From Cladorrhinum sp. PSN259 (taxonomy: Eukaryota > Ascomycota > Sordariomycetes > Sordariales > Podosporaceae), in assembly GCA_033725935.1 (NCBI GenBank), contig MU867107.1:1-64000 (forward strand): a DNA stretch of 64,000 bases. The letters run 5' to 3'. This document shows, one piece after another, positions 21,066 through 32,642 of the stretch. Positions within the stretch are counted from its first letter, which is position 1. Each line of letters starts with the position of its first letter. The translations under genes and the position numbers were made by a program. The notes beneath the pieces were generated by a model. It worked only from the letters and a program-made list of their open reading frames with translations, had not been told where the DNA came from and did not search any database.

Positions 21066-22173
21066 ATGGCGGAATTTACCACCACCTCGACACTCAAAAC
21101 GACGACCACCACCCGGGGCATCTTCATCAATACGGCCACTACATTGACGACACCCGTCAGCCCAACCAAAACATACAGCGGACTTACAACCCCTTTCGTT
21201 CCGCCGAACCCAACATGCACCAACATCTTCAACACGACCGTCCTCACGACCAGTTTCTGGTGGAACGGTGATATGCACAAGATCTCGACCCTGACCGTCC
21301 TCGTCTCGGACGCGGGGGATCCCCGTTTTTCAAGGTGCATGCCGGCGGGGTGGGACCCTAGGGTGCCTGAGACGGCCACGCAGATGTTTGAGTTTAGTCC
21401 CGCCGTGTGTCCCGAGAGTTGGACGATGCATTACGTCCGATCAGTCAGCCCTGACCTCTCGACAGCTAACTGCTGCGCTCCGTATGTTTTTTTTTTACCC
21501 CCGCCCCAAGAAACCTGTGAGCTGTTGATACTGACCTTTCACCAGGGGATTCAAATACCACCACCCCACAGACCTCCCAGGGATCTACTACTCAATGGGA
21601 TGCTTCAGCGACCCGGGTGCCACGCCCAGTTCCAACATCTGGGACTACCAGACCCGCTTTGGTAAGGGCACCATGGTGGCTCACAATGCGTGGCGCGTGT
21701 CGTGGGCCTCGTCGGATCTGTCGACCATGTCGCCTCTGCCGCCGCCGGATTTGACGCGGTGGGCGTATGATTCATGGCCTACGGATGATCCGAGTCAAAT
21801 AACAACTGGAACTGCTTGGCCTACTCCCACGGGTTTTGATGCACCACCACCCGGGCACCGTTCAAAGAGCCCCTCGGTGGTGTTTATAGTGCTGATAATA
21901 CTTTTTGCAATCTTTATGATCTCAATGTCTGCATATGGCGTGGTTGAGATGCGAAGAAGGAAGAGGGACAAAATGGCGGCGAACATTGTGGAGGGACGAG
22001 CGATGAATGGATTGGATACTCATCAGCGGCCGCCGGATGGGGACCCGGCCACGGTGGAGGGGAGAGGAGAAGGGGAAGCGGAAGGGCAAGAAATACAGTC
22101 TGTATCTGCGCCGACGATTGCAGGCGCAGCTCAGGCTAGAACTAGAGGTCCAGGGTTGCCGAGATACACGTGA
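21066..22173 (+). CDS. Single-pass membrane protein of unknown function
   Basis: Exons 21066-21481 and 21546-22173 over a 64-nt intron (GTATGT, ACTGAC, CAG) give 347 residues. The N-terminal 250 residues are Thr-rich then Cys-containing (PTCTNIFN, SRCMPAGWDP, AVCPESW, CCAPGFKY, MGCFSD), like an extracellular domain. One transmembrane helix follows at about 250-275 (SVVFIVLIILFAIFMISMSA), then a basic stop-transfer sequence (EMRRRKRDK) and a Gly/Glu-rich tail. I see no clear signal peptide, so topology would depend on the single helix (type III). Such proteins are common in Sordariomycetes next to cell-wall or secretory genes. I do not recognise a functional family. Confidence 0.8.
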
Positions 22174-22325
22174 GAAACAAGAAAGTCATTTGCAGGAGAT
22201 ATAATAATAATAATAATACTTGAGTGAATTGCAGACTGCAAGGCAAAGCATAAGCATGGAAGGAGCGTAGTTTTCAAACACAAGGGTCCCCAAATCTTGA
22301 TCAAATCCGTCGTCACTTGTAGATA

Positions 22326-24916
22326 TCAAAGCCTCGAACCAAGTCTGTTCTCCCCCGGGGCATGGTAATCGGGCACCTTCATGTCGAGCGCTTCGCCTGA
22401 ATAACCAAGGTCCTCGGCAATCAGCACAGCAGCCTTTTCGCCAATGAGCAGGGCGGTCGAATACCTGTATTCCGGAAATCCGTGTCAGCCAGATTGTTGC
22501 ACACTGTCACCCGCGGCCCCCAAGGAGTACTTACGTATTGCAGCCCACATTGTCAGGGCAGATACTGAGATCAGCGACCTTCAATCCCTTGACGCCGTGG
22601 ACATTTAGCCGCTCGTCCAGGACTCCATGCTTGACGATGCTGTTGCCCTCCCTTGGAGCCATCGAGCAAGTCTGCAGAACATAAAATAACTCTGGTCAGT
22701 TTCTTGCTTTATTATAATCATCAAGGAAAAAAAAAAAGGAAAAAAAAAAAAAACTTACACCAAGACAATGCCAGGTAGTCTCGACGTGCCGCTTAACCCA
22801 CTCCTCAATTGCTTCAATATCCTTGCTCGAATAATCGAGCTCCTTCCTCTTGTCCTTGCGATTACTCGTCACGATGTTCTTCTCCGGTTTCGAATCGGGG
22901 TCGGGTACCGGATCGCTCCATGAGCCGTGCTGGATCCCCGCGGTGATGTTGCCGGGGAGGGCATACTTGTTCGTGTCTTCGAGGTTGAGATCGTACGTGC
23001 GGGCCTCCGAGTCGTAGGCGAAGAAGGGGTGCATGTTTTGGACTTCGCCTGCGTAGGCGTCCATGCGCCGGGCCGTTTCGCGGGACTTGATGTACCCCCA
23101 GACCATGGGGACCATGTCGCGCTCGTCGTTCATGAAGCCGGCGTCGAAATCCGGGACCGCGTAGGGGTCGGGCGACGTGATGTGCGTCTGACCGCGCGAG
23201 AAGGGATACTCGAGGAAGTGGAACATGGTGAAGAAGTTGCCGGGGGGGCTGTTCAGATGGTCAGTATTGACAGGACTACCAAGATTACCGAGTTTGAGAG
23301 TTGAAGGGGGCAGCTTACACCAGCATGTGGTCGCCGAACCAGCCGGCAATGACCGAGTAGTGCATCACGGGCTTGTCGGGCTTGTTCTTGAAGTAAGACT
23401 CCCAGCCCTGCTTGAAGTGGGGAGTAGGCCATGACTCGAATTCCCTCAGCTCCTTCTCGGTGGGACGGATCTTGACGCCTGCTTCGATGCCGTTGGTGGC
23501 TAGGGGGCCGGTGCCCTTGAGGTTCCATTCGTCAAAAACGCCTGTCTATTATCAGTCTTGCTACACCCAAGGAGATTCTGGGGGGGTGGATGTACGCACG
23601 CTTCTGGACATCAGGATCTCCACGAGCAAAGTCGTCAAAGGACTCGGTGCCAGGTTTAGCGCGGTAGACCGAGAAGGTCAAGTAATGGTCCTGGAAGTTC
23701 AATCCGACGCCGGGAAGATCGACGATGGGCTGGACACCAGCACGGCGGAGCTTCTCGGGATTGCCGATGCCAGATCGCTGAAGGATAAGGGGCGAGGACA
23801 TGGTGCCACCCGAGACAACAATCTGCTTGCGAGCACGGAAGATGCGCACTCCAGGATCCTGAAAGCAATGAAACAGTCAGTCTGGCTTCACAACAACAAA
23901 TAAGAGGTATTTGTTTCATACATCACCCATTGGCTTGGTCGGACTGTGCAGCAGTTAGTTTAGTATCCCTTCCAAGCCATGATGATCATGGGACTTACAC
24001 AGTCCGAACACCCACAGCTCTTCCGTTCTCGATAATGATCTTGTCAACCTTGGTGTTGCAGGCCAGATACAAATTTGAATGGACCGCGCGGGTCGCATGG
24101 ATGTAAGCATGAGCGCTGTCGCTACGGCGGCCGGTCTAAACAAACAAACTCCGAGTCAGATGATATAATAAAGATCGCAAATCAGCGTGATTCGGGCTTA
24201 CATCGCGGTTAATCCACTTCAGCCACTGCTCGGCACCGTGGCCGGTCTTGAGGTCTTGGAGGTCATCGACAATGGGGATGCCTTGAGACTCGGCAGCCCT
24301 GAGAAAGTCATCCTTGATGGGATACTGGTAGTTGCCGAAGGAGACCTTGATGGGGCCCTCGAAGCCGTGGGTGTCCCGGTTGTGGGAGGCTCGCTGGTAC
24401 GTCTCGTGCTTCTTCATCAGAGGAATGAGCTCCTCCGTCGACCATCCCTTGGCTTGGAAATCGTCGTAGTCGGAGGCAGAAGCTCTGGTGTACATCTGTG
24501 ATATCATCAGCTTGTATAACTTAATCAATTTCGGCTTAGTTCTTACCATGAAGTTAATGGAAGATCCTCCTCCAAGGATATGGGCGGCTGGGACAATTGC
24601 AGCACGGCCGCTGAGCCATGATGACGGACGAGACTGATAGAATGATGCAGTCTTGGAGTCCAGCTTCATGTTCCGGGGGAAGATTCCCGGCCGGAAGACC
24701 CATGGGTTGTTGAGGTTGTTCTCTCCGGCTTCGATGAGCAATACTTTGAGGTTGTGGTCCAGGTTTGCCAATCTGAACAGAGGATTCAAGGGTTATTAGA
24801 TGTGTCAAGAAATGAAAAGGGCTGGGATTTCTTTCTGTTTACCTTCCAGCCACGACACACCCACAACTCCCTCCTCCACAGACGATAATGTCAAACTCCT
24901 CCGGAAGCGGCGACAT
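22326..24916 (-). CDS. AOX1: Alcohol (methanol) oxidase, GMC family, peroxisomal
   Basis: FAD-dependent GMC oxidoreductase oxidising short primary alcohols to aldehydes with H2O2 release. Ten exons: 24916-24843, 24772-24547, 24495-24202, 24135-23999, 23943-23922, 23858-23600, 23541-23319, 23248-22759, 22671-22535, 22464-22326. They sum to 2001 nt and 666 residues with all phases consistent, close to the usual AOX length of about 663. The FAD-binding motif GGGSCG is at residues 14-19. Strongly AOX-like blocks follow: IEAGENNLNNPWVF, MKLDSKTASFY, ILGGGSSINFMMYTRASASDYDDF, GIGNPEKL, GWFGDH. The protein ends SRL, a PTS1 peroxisomal import signal. Exon 5 is only 22 nt (PTKPMGD). It probably contributes to methanol released from pectin or lignin; that is inference. 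Confidence 0.95.
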
Positions 24917-27900
24917 CTTGGAAATGTCAAGGATGAGAGTAAATCCCAACTCCAAGTTCCGGGTAAAGTCTACTACTCGAGTTTGTAACTCTTCGTCACA
25001 GTATTGAGGAGAGAAATCAACCCCTCTTTATGTTTTTTTTCATAGATAGATTCAAAAGACACTTGCCGAGCGATTGGCATCGCAATTCAAAAGAATCCCC
25101 TCCTCGACCATCCATCCCATCGTACATGATACCGAAAAACTGCATACCCCTCCTCGGTTCGCGGGGAACCTTCAATTCGGAGAAGACCTGCATTACGGAC
25201 TCGGACTCGGACTCTGCACATCATGATCATATCTAGACCTTGCCATCCGATCATGCACCTTGGGGAACCCCTCACCTAGCTGGCAGGATGGTAAAACGGC
25301 CAGGGATGGACGGGCATGTCCTATGCCGAGATGCCAAAAAGAAAGGGAGGGGGGGCAAAAAGGGGGTTTGGTTGAATTGTCAACGGCAATGCGGAATGAA
25401 AAAACCAACAAGACGATCATTGAGAGTCTGTGATTGGAGCCCGCCCGCTCCAAATTGAAACAATTATATACAAATGCTTCTTTTCTATCTCGTTACACCA
25501 TTGGATAGCCTACTATCAAGGGAAGCAACTCATCAATTTTCCCGTGATCGACTTCGCACTTCAAGTTGGGGTAGGTTGATATTTTTCCGAACTTTCTTCA
25601 TAATTAGTTGGAGAAAACATGTTTGTTTGCCCGCCCTTTGGAAAAAGGTCGAGGCCCGGCTTAATATGTTCTCTCCATAGATATTATCTCTCCCATGGGA
25701 CAGAAACATACAGGCGGCAGGAAGCAGGAAAGTAGTAGGTGTGATTGTTGCTGCAATATCAAACGTTGTGCAACAATGACAGCTACAACAGCAACATCGG
25801 AGCGTACAACTAGCCACCGGTCACGGCCCGGGGAACGGTCCTGCAAAGGTTCTTTTGTGGCGTGGTATGATGTATTCTTTTCCTGAACCTTGCATGGCAT
25901 GATAGTGATGGCATGGTCGATGCCAGGTCCGATACCCCCTCTCACCGAATGCGGTCTCACCGGTCGGTCATCTTTATCCCGAGCGTTGCGTTTTGCTTCG
26001 GTAGGCAGATCAAAACAATATTCCTTTCCCCTTCCTCCTTCAAATTATAGGGTTTTACGCAACTTGCAGAAGCAGAAACCAGAATTCAGATGATCGTCGG
26101 CCATTTTTTGTCCTCGGTCCATTTTCTAATATTTTGTAAACGCTATAATTTAGTAGTATAAAAAGCATTTGATCTTCCCAGTTCTCCTCGCAAGGCTTTT
26201 TTGTTTCAAATGATGTTATGGTTCCCACTTTTCTCTCCACATTCTTCTTCTTCTTCTTCTTCTTCCCCGGATTTCGTGTCAAAAAAGAAGAAAAAAGTAA
26301 CGTAAAACGGACAACACGATCCAATATACCTACATTAGCGCGAAAATAACTACCGAAGATAGAGAAGAAGAAAATACGCCACCGGGGGGTTGTGGATGTG
26401 AATGGCACACTCGGGAGACTTTTGCCCCTGGTTATATACCTGACATGGGAGGGCAAAGAGCGGGCAGAGAGCGGGCACGAGCGGGAACTAAAGTTTGTTT
26501 GTGCGCCACCACGCGTCACTTTTTTTCTTTCTTCTTGGTTTGCGGAGAAGAAGGCACGATGATGCAGGGGTCTTTCAAGGTAAGAAGGGAAGTCATCAAA
26601 AGAGTTCCAGACCGAGCGAGAGTGCGGATTTGCTATGCAATAAACTGCACATTGCGCTCTGGCCAGACCACTTTCCCCGTCGTTGCACGACAGGATGAGT
26701 TTAATATTGAGGAACCTACAAACAAGGGCCCAACCTGAGCGGGTAGAGGTGATGAGAAAATGGGTGGGGCCGGGGAAGGGGGAGTTGTTTGCTTGGTCAG
26801 GTCCAAATAAGCTGTAGGTGCGCAGTGTAGTAATTATAGTAATAAAAAGGCCTTGGTATAACCGCGTATAGAAGCCGGTGTGTAATGATGTGGATAAATA
26901 AAAAAACTGGCGCTTTACATGTACACAGATTGGCTCGGCAGAGAGTGGATTGCGACCACATGTATGTGTCTTGTCCTAGTATATCCCATCTACCATCGTC
27001 TTTCAACGAGATAATCGGTGCATAACATTTTGTGCATAACATTTTGGGCATCAACTCTTTTCGTCTTGCTGCGTCGCACCAAACCAGAGTATTTATCACA
27101 AGTTCGATTTTTTGCTGCAGCTGCAGGAAATGACAGATATTAGAGCCAACAAAACCATTTCTTTTTCAATGGCTTGCAGATAAGCTTTCCCCTCACCATT
27201 GTCAATTGGGGAAGACGAGTTCTTCTGATGGACCGTGGTGCCATGTTATTCAACTTTCCGACATAGGGCCGGGCGACACTTCCCCAAATGGTTCCAATAT
27301 TTGCTATGCATGCTGCAGCGGATGAAAAGGGAAGGGGTGTCACCGACTCACTGTTGACAGGTTGGCAGGCAGGTTGGCAGCCAGCCAGCAGCACCTACCC
27401 CCTTGTCTTTTTCGACAGTGGTGCATACCCGCCGTCCCCGCCCACCCGACGTTTGGCGAAATGTTTGTGCCGTACAGATACATGGAGCGAGTCAGGAGAT
27501 AAAGTAAAGAAAGAAAAAAAACAGGGACGTGACTAACTACTGGGAGGCATGCCGTAGTTTTGAGTTTAGTAGAGAGCAGTCTGATCTCTTTTGTTCGTGT
27601 GGGGCTGTGCACAGTACATACCTGTACAGAATATGTCGGCTTCCGCTCATGACATTGGCATCATCACATAATCTCAGCACCCTCTGGTCACAAACTCTCG
27701 ACCGCCCCCCCGACGGTACCCTGCCTCCAACCCGACCGCGCATCCTGCATCTGGCCGGTCTGATAACTGTGTTACGAGGGTATGGTAGCGACCACGTGAT
27801 ACGGCCATCGTTTGCTGCCGATCTCCCAAGACTTTTTTCTTTAATTTCTCCCCAACCCACATCCTCCCTCCACCCCCACCCCCGAAGACATTGCGGAGAA

Positions 27901-27972
27901 CTCGGCACATCCGATCAGCCTTGTCCTCTATGTCATTTCCGTCCAAGACTCCGCTGGGGCTCCATCAACACC
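24917..27972. other. 3-kb gene-poor interval with simple repeats
   Basis: I recognise no gene. It includes a purine/pyrimidine-skewed (TTC)n tract at about 26242-26265, T-runs near 26518 and a probable long upstream region of the alcohol oxidase gene (24917 onward). Short frames on both strands have no family motifs or fungal codon character. Confidence 0.4.
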
Positions 27973-28540
27973 ATGCCTGCGTATCATTCAGTCCTCATCC
28001 AATTCAAGGGCGACGCAACGGAAGAGAACAAGCTGGGAGTTTGTCTTTCTTCGCCCGTGATGTGATTTGATGATTCTGACAACCGTCCAACAACCAGACA
28101 TGGCTCGGCTTCAAGGCGCAGTTAGAGGACTGCCATCACCCGGCCCTGAATGGTCCGTACATCTCGAGTGTTCTAATTGGCAATAACCCTGCCATGGACC
28201 AAGTCATGGTGAGAGCGCAGCCTCTTTTGTTTGTCTCTCCACGAACTTTGCATTGCTAACAACCCTGCTTCTTGTCAATCAAAAGGAAGGGTATACCTAC
28301 ATATTCACCCTCCAGTTCAAGTATGAAAACGACAGGAAGTGGTACGTGAACGGTGACCCTATTGCCAAGCGGTTCATGCGTCAGATCGAGCATCTCATTG
28401 AAAAGGTTGAAACGGTCGATTTCGAGTGCGAGACGGAGGGACAGCTGGTGAGCTCCGAAGGAAGTTCTCAGGATGCTAGTGCTGTTGTTCTTGATCAACA
28501 ACCGGCACCTGAGAATCAGGGTGCTGAGGAAGAGCAATAG
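27973..28540 (+). CDS. Dabb-like (stress-responsive A/B barrel) protein
   Basis: Exons 27973-28038, 28098-28208 and 28286-28540 give 143 residues with all joins in phase 0. The predicted ferredoxin-like fold matches the Dabb pattern: HSVLIQFK near the N-terminus, then SVLIGNNPAMDQVMEGYTYIFTLQF, then KRFMRQIEHLI. The tail is acidic and Gln/Glu-rich. Family members form dimers and are stress-linked or act in small-molecule cyclisation; no substrate can be assigned here. The first donor (GTTTGT) is unusual, but it is the only join that restores the expected continuation TWLGFKAQLEDC. If wrong, the first exon boundary would shift slightly. Confidence 0.75.
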
Positions 28541-31500
28541 CGACCTGCAGGTTCAGATTCGTCGTGATCGTGAAGTTTCAATGTTGAGAATGGGAAAAGG
28601 TCAAAGATTCGGATAGATAAAAGGGCTAAAGGTCTCGGTTTCGTGTAGGATATCAATCAGTGGGATGGATTAGTGTACAAGTTAATGACGATATGACAAA
28701 CAGATAGCACAAAGCGTTCTAGTATCTTGTTTTCAGAAACGTAGCTCTTATATAGTACAATTTCATTTCGGGCCATGTACCCGACTTTCATTCTTGGATC
28801 CATCAGTTACTTCATAATGACTTCAATTCCAGTCTTTTACTAATCCCAAAACATTCATTGGCAGTCAGAGAGCATTTTCGGATAACCGAACCTTCCAACT
28901 GGAACACTGTGCGAATCTCATTCACAAGGGTTCACTCTCACCGCTGCTCACGGCCTTTTGGTTCCGAGCACCATCGGACAGGGAGTGGGCCCGCAGCAAT
29001 GCGTAAGCACTCACATTCCTCGTCATACCTAGCCTCAAACGCTTGGGAAACCGTTAGTGTTCTAACTCCGATACCCCAGTTTTATTAATTCATCAGATAT
29101 CACCTTAGTCGTCAAACATGAGGACTCGCATCGAATTCCTCTTTTGAATCCTAAGAAGAAATATACCCCGAAAATCTTCAACCAAACCTGGAAACATAAC
29201 CCCCACGCAAGCTAGGCTCCGTCGCGCCTTTTCTTCAACTCTTACTTGCCCAACCCTGCAGTAGTTCGCAGTATCATCAACATTCAAGCAGAACACTCTA
29301 CGTTGAAATCGTTCCAAACAAAAAGCTGAGTTATCGCATTGCAATGTTGTTGCCAGTGTGTTATGCAAGATGAGAAAGAAACCAGCGTAATCTGAGACAG
29401 ACACACATGCATATATATATATATAAATAAAAAAGCAGCCAAACTTTCCAATCGCGGAATCCAAATTGCAGTTGAAGCCAAACTGAACCAGAACACCTCT
29501 GCCGGAACCCCCAGCACATACCTATCTCAAAATGATACTGCTTCGGTATCTTTTACCCCGAACCCACTTGACCTCCAAAAGCCCAAAATCAAGTAATCAC
29601 TGGTTCGTTTACGCCAAACAAATCCCAGATATATCGCACCGCACTAGTTACTCTGGCCACAGTGGAGGTATATCTCAAGAGTGCCCGGGTTAGGGTTGGG
29701 GTTAATTCAATGGCCCAGTAGCCCTGGTTAGGAGCTGCAACTTACCAGGATAACAACGGACGAACTCAATTCCACTCAATTCAATTCGACCCTCTCAGAA
29801 TTTGTCCGGATTTGGCAATCGCTTTGATGCTTGTGCATCCTGCGAATTGGCTTCAAGTCTCACCGCACTGCCAGCGTCAAAGTCGCACGCACACACACAC
29901 ACACACACACACCGTGACACGGCTTGGCTCGCTCTCCTGAAAGTGCACACCTGAGAAAACGAGGTTCCCTGACACACACGGAAAACATTAACCCGAAATG
30001 GAAAAGGTTCCCCTTTGCCCCATTCCTTTCTTTCTCAACTCCCTGTGATTGGATTCATGAGATATCTGACAAAGGGGAAAGTAAAAAAAGAAATATTATT
30101 TTCGGTGTATATGATCACTGAAGAAATGGATAGATACAACAATTCTTTTTGGTGCTTCTTTCCCTGTACCGACACAAAAATTTCCGGGGGGAGGAAACAT
30201 TCGCTAATATTTCCCCCCCGGCACGGGAAAGGAAAGCATTCAACTGCAACCTGGGCAATCCAATGTAAGATGAATGACATTTGATATGTCGACATTATAG
30301 CGGGCGAAATCTGCAAATCCCCCCGACTTTTGTGTCTCAGTGCCTTTCTCTTAGGGGTTAATCAAGGGGCATTTGCAATGGCCCGCCTTATTTTTATCCC
30401 CTTGCGGACGTGAATCTTATTATTTCTTTTTGCGTACGGATCCGTATCTTATTGGAAGAAAATAAACGGACGGAAGGAAGGACAAAAGCCAATTTCGCCC
30501 GCAATAATAATTTTGAGAAAACCACCCGACACCCCAAAAAAACGCGGTACCATCCCATCCCATCGGGCCGGTTCGGTTTTTTTTTTTTTTTTTTTTTTTT
30601 GCCCTTTTCTCCCGTCCCCGTTTTCCTCTAATTCTTCCCCCCCCCCAAAAAAAAAAAAAATTCCCCCGCATTTTTTAAACAGTTTTTTTTTGCTAAGTAA
30701 CCTAAGCAAACTTTTCATGAACCCCGTTTCCCGGGTTTACACTATTCGTCTCTCTTCGAGTCCCTTGTCTTAAATCTTTTTTCTCGCTTATCTATCTATA
30801 CTGCACTACCTTTCCAAACGGGTTGACCTCCCCTCCCCTCCCTCAGTGCCAATTATCCAGTCTAGTTTCCGTTCCATAAAGCTTTCGTTTCCTTTCACCG
30901 TCAAAACAAGCTCTTTCAACTCCACACACACATACACATCCATTGATCGTCGACTCCTCTCATAACCTGGACGGGAACTCCATCTCACCCGTCCGTGTCC
31001 ATCTCAGCGGGGTATAAAATAAACATTATGGATACCTGGGGATAAAAGGGAAGAAGCGATACGGCGGTTGAACGGGGTTCCCGCGTACATTATAAGGTAG
31101 TGTACATAGCTCGAGGGGATGGGTGGAGGGATGGATATGGCGCGATGGAGCGATGGAGTGGCAACAACCCAAAATCGTTCTTTCCTCCACGACACTGTGA
31201 CCTCCCTCCACCCCTCCACCCCCTCTCCTCCTCCTCCCATTCCATTCTCTCCCCTTGTCCGTTTTTATTATTCTTATTGTTCCCGAAACTTCTTTAATTA
31301 ACTTTGGAGTCCACCGATCCGACGGCATATTGTGCCATGTGGGTGCCCAGAAGTCTGGGGTAAAATACTCTGCCCTATAATGTCAATCTGCAGGAACCCG
31401 CATGGAATCCATGGATTATCTTAATTGAGATTGATGGGGAAGAGAAAAGGAGGATGTCGGATCCGGATTTGGATCTCCTGGACATCTTGATTAGTATCTG

Positions 31501-31933
31501 GGAGCCCCATCTCGATCCGACATGTGATCATACCTTCGAATCCATTTCGTGCCCAAGTAGTCCAAGAGCGCGTGATGATAGATCAGTGCCCCCTTGTGTC
31601 TAGCTGGCACCCCAAAGCTTCACTGCACTGTCAATGACTTTTTTGATGTTAAATCATCCCCTCTGTTAGTCTAAACCGACCTAACGTGATTACTGTACAC
31701 ATATATACTGCTGATGCTTTTTCTATGTTTCCCCGTCTATGCGCCTGCCTCCCATTTTTCGCTTTTGACATCCTCCTTTATTTTGTTTGCCCTGACCTGC
31801 ACCCTATGCCCCCCCAAAAACGCCTCAGACACCAAACATGCTGACCGCTCAAATCCCATTCCCACGCGAGAGAAGAAGATGTTGGCTTGTGTACAGAATA
31901 GTAGGTTTTCTATTTCGCTCACCGCTCAATCCT
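28541..31933. other. 3.4-kb interval without recognised gene; several microsatellites
   Basis: It holds (AT)n at about 29412-29424, (AC)11 at 29891-29912, a long T-run at about 30577-30600, and adjacent C- and A-runs at about 30639-30661. CT-rich stretches at 30780-30960 look like a promoter pyrimidine tract, but no gene follows in the plus direction. None of the open frames shows a family motif. Confidence 0.4.
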
Positions 31934-32642
31934 CTAGAAGACGTGGTTCCACTGCTGATCCCAGTGTTGCTGCGTCGGGCCCTTAACCAAACCCTCAACA
32001 TCACTCGTGACCCAGCCGCCATAGTAGTCGTTCGGGGGTTGCTGCGCCCGCTCTCCGTCGACATAGCACTCCCAGGGACCCGAGAAGAAGGCCAAGTAAC
32101 CCTTGATCGGCTCATAGTCCTTTGGCGGTTCGTTGTACGACCAGATTCGGTTGCTGACGGTGTCGGCAGCATTGATAGGGCTCATCATGGCGTAATAGGT
32201 TGCCGCGCCCTTGAACTCGCAGAAGGTCGATCGGGGAGTGGTTGAGAGGGGAAGTCTAACCCTCTGAGGGGGGATATAGTATGCTAAAGGACGAGAATTG
32301 CGGAGTCAGTCAAACCAATCCATCAACATGTGGGCATTGACGGTCCATCGAAACGTAAGGACGATGTGCCAGAGGCGAGAGGCGAGGAGATCAGTGAGGA
32401 GAATCGGGCAAAAAACCTTAAGATGAGGAGACGCTGGATCTTCTGGAGGAGATGGGAGGGGTCTACTCACTGGGGGCTTGATGGGTCTCCAAGCACCAGA
32501 ACGCCTCACCGGGCGGGCAGTCGGCTATAAGCTGGCCGTGCCACTTTATCTGAATATGTCGCGGCACTCTCTCCACCACGGGGGGACGCGGAAAGGTTGT
32601 GACGTTGTGCTTCCGCATTGCTGACATGTTGAAGTTACTCAT
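31934..32642 (-). CDS. DUF427-domain protein
   Basis: Exons 32642-32471 and 32283-31934 across a 187-nt intron (GTGAGT, TTTAG) give 173 residues. The family signatures are clear: an N-terminal strand region (IKWHGQLIADCPPGEAFWCLET), then YYIPPQRV, FCEFKGAATYYA, the block KGYLAFFSGPWECYVDGERA, and DYYGGWVTSDVEG. DUF427 proteins are small beta-rich proteins of unproven function found across bacteria and fungi. A second Met at 32627 could be the start. The intron is longer than most in the window, but no alternative join gives the CEFKG block in frame. Confidence 0.88.
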
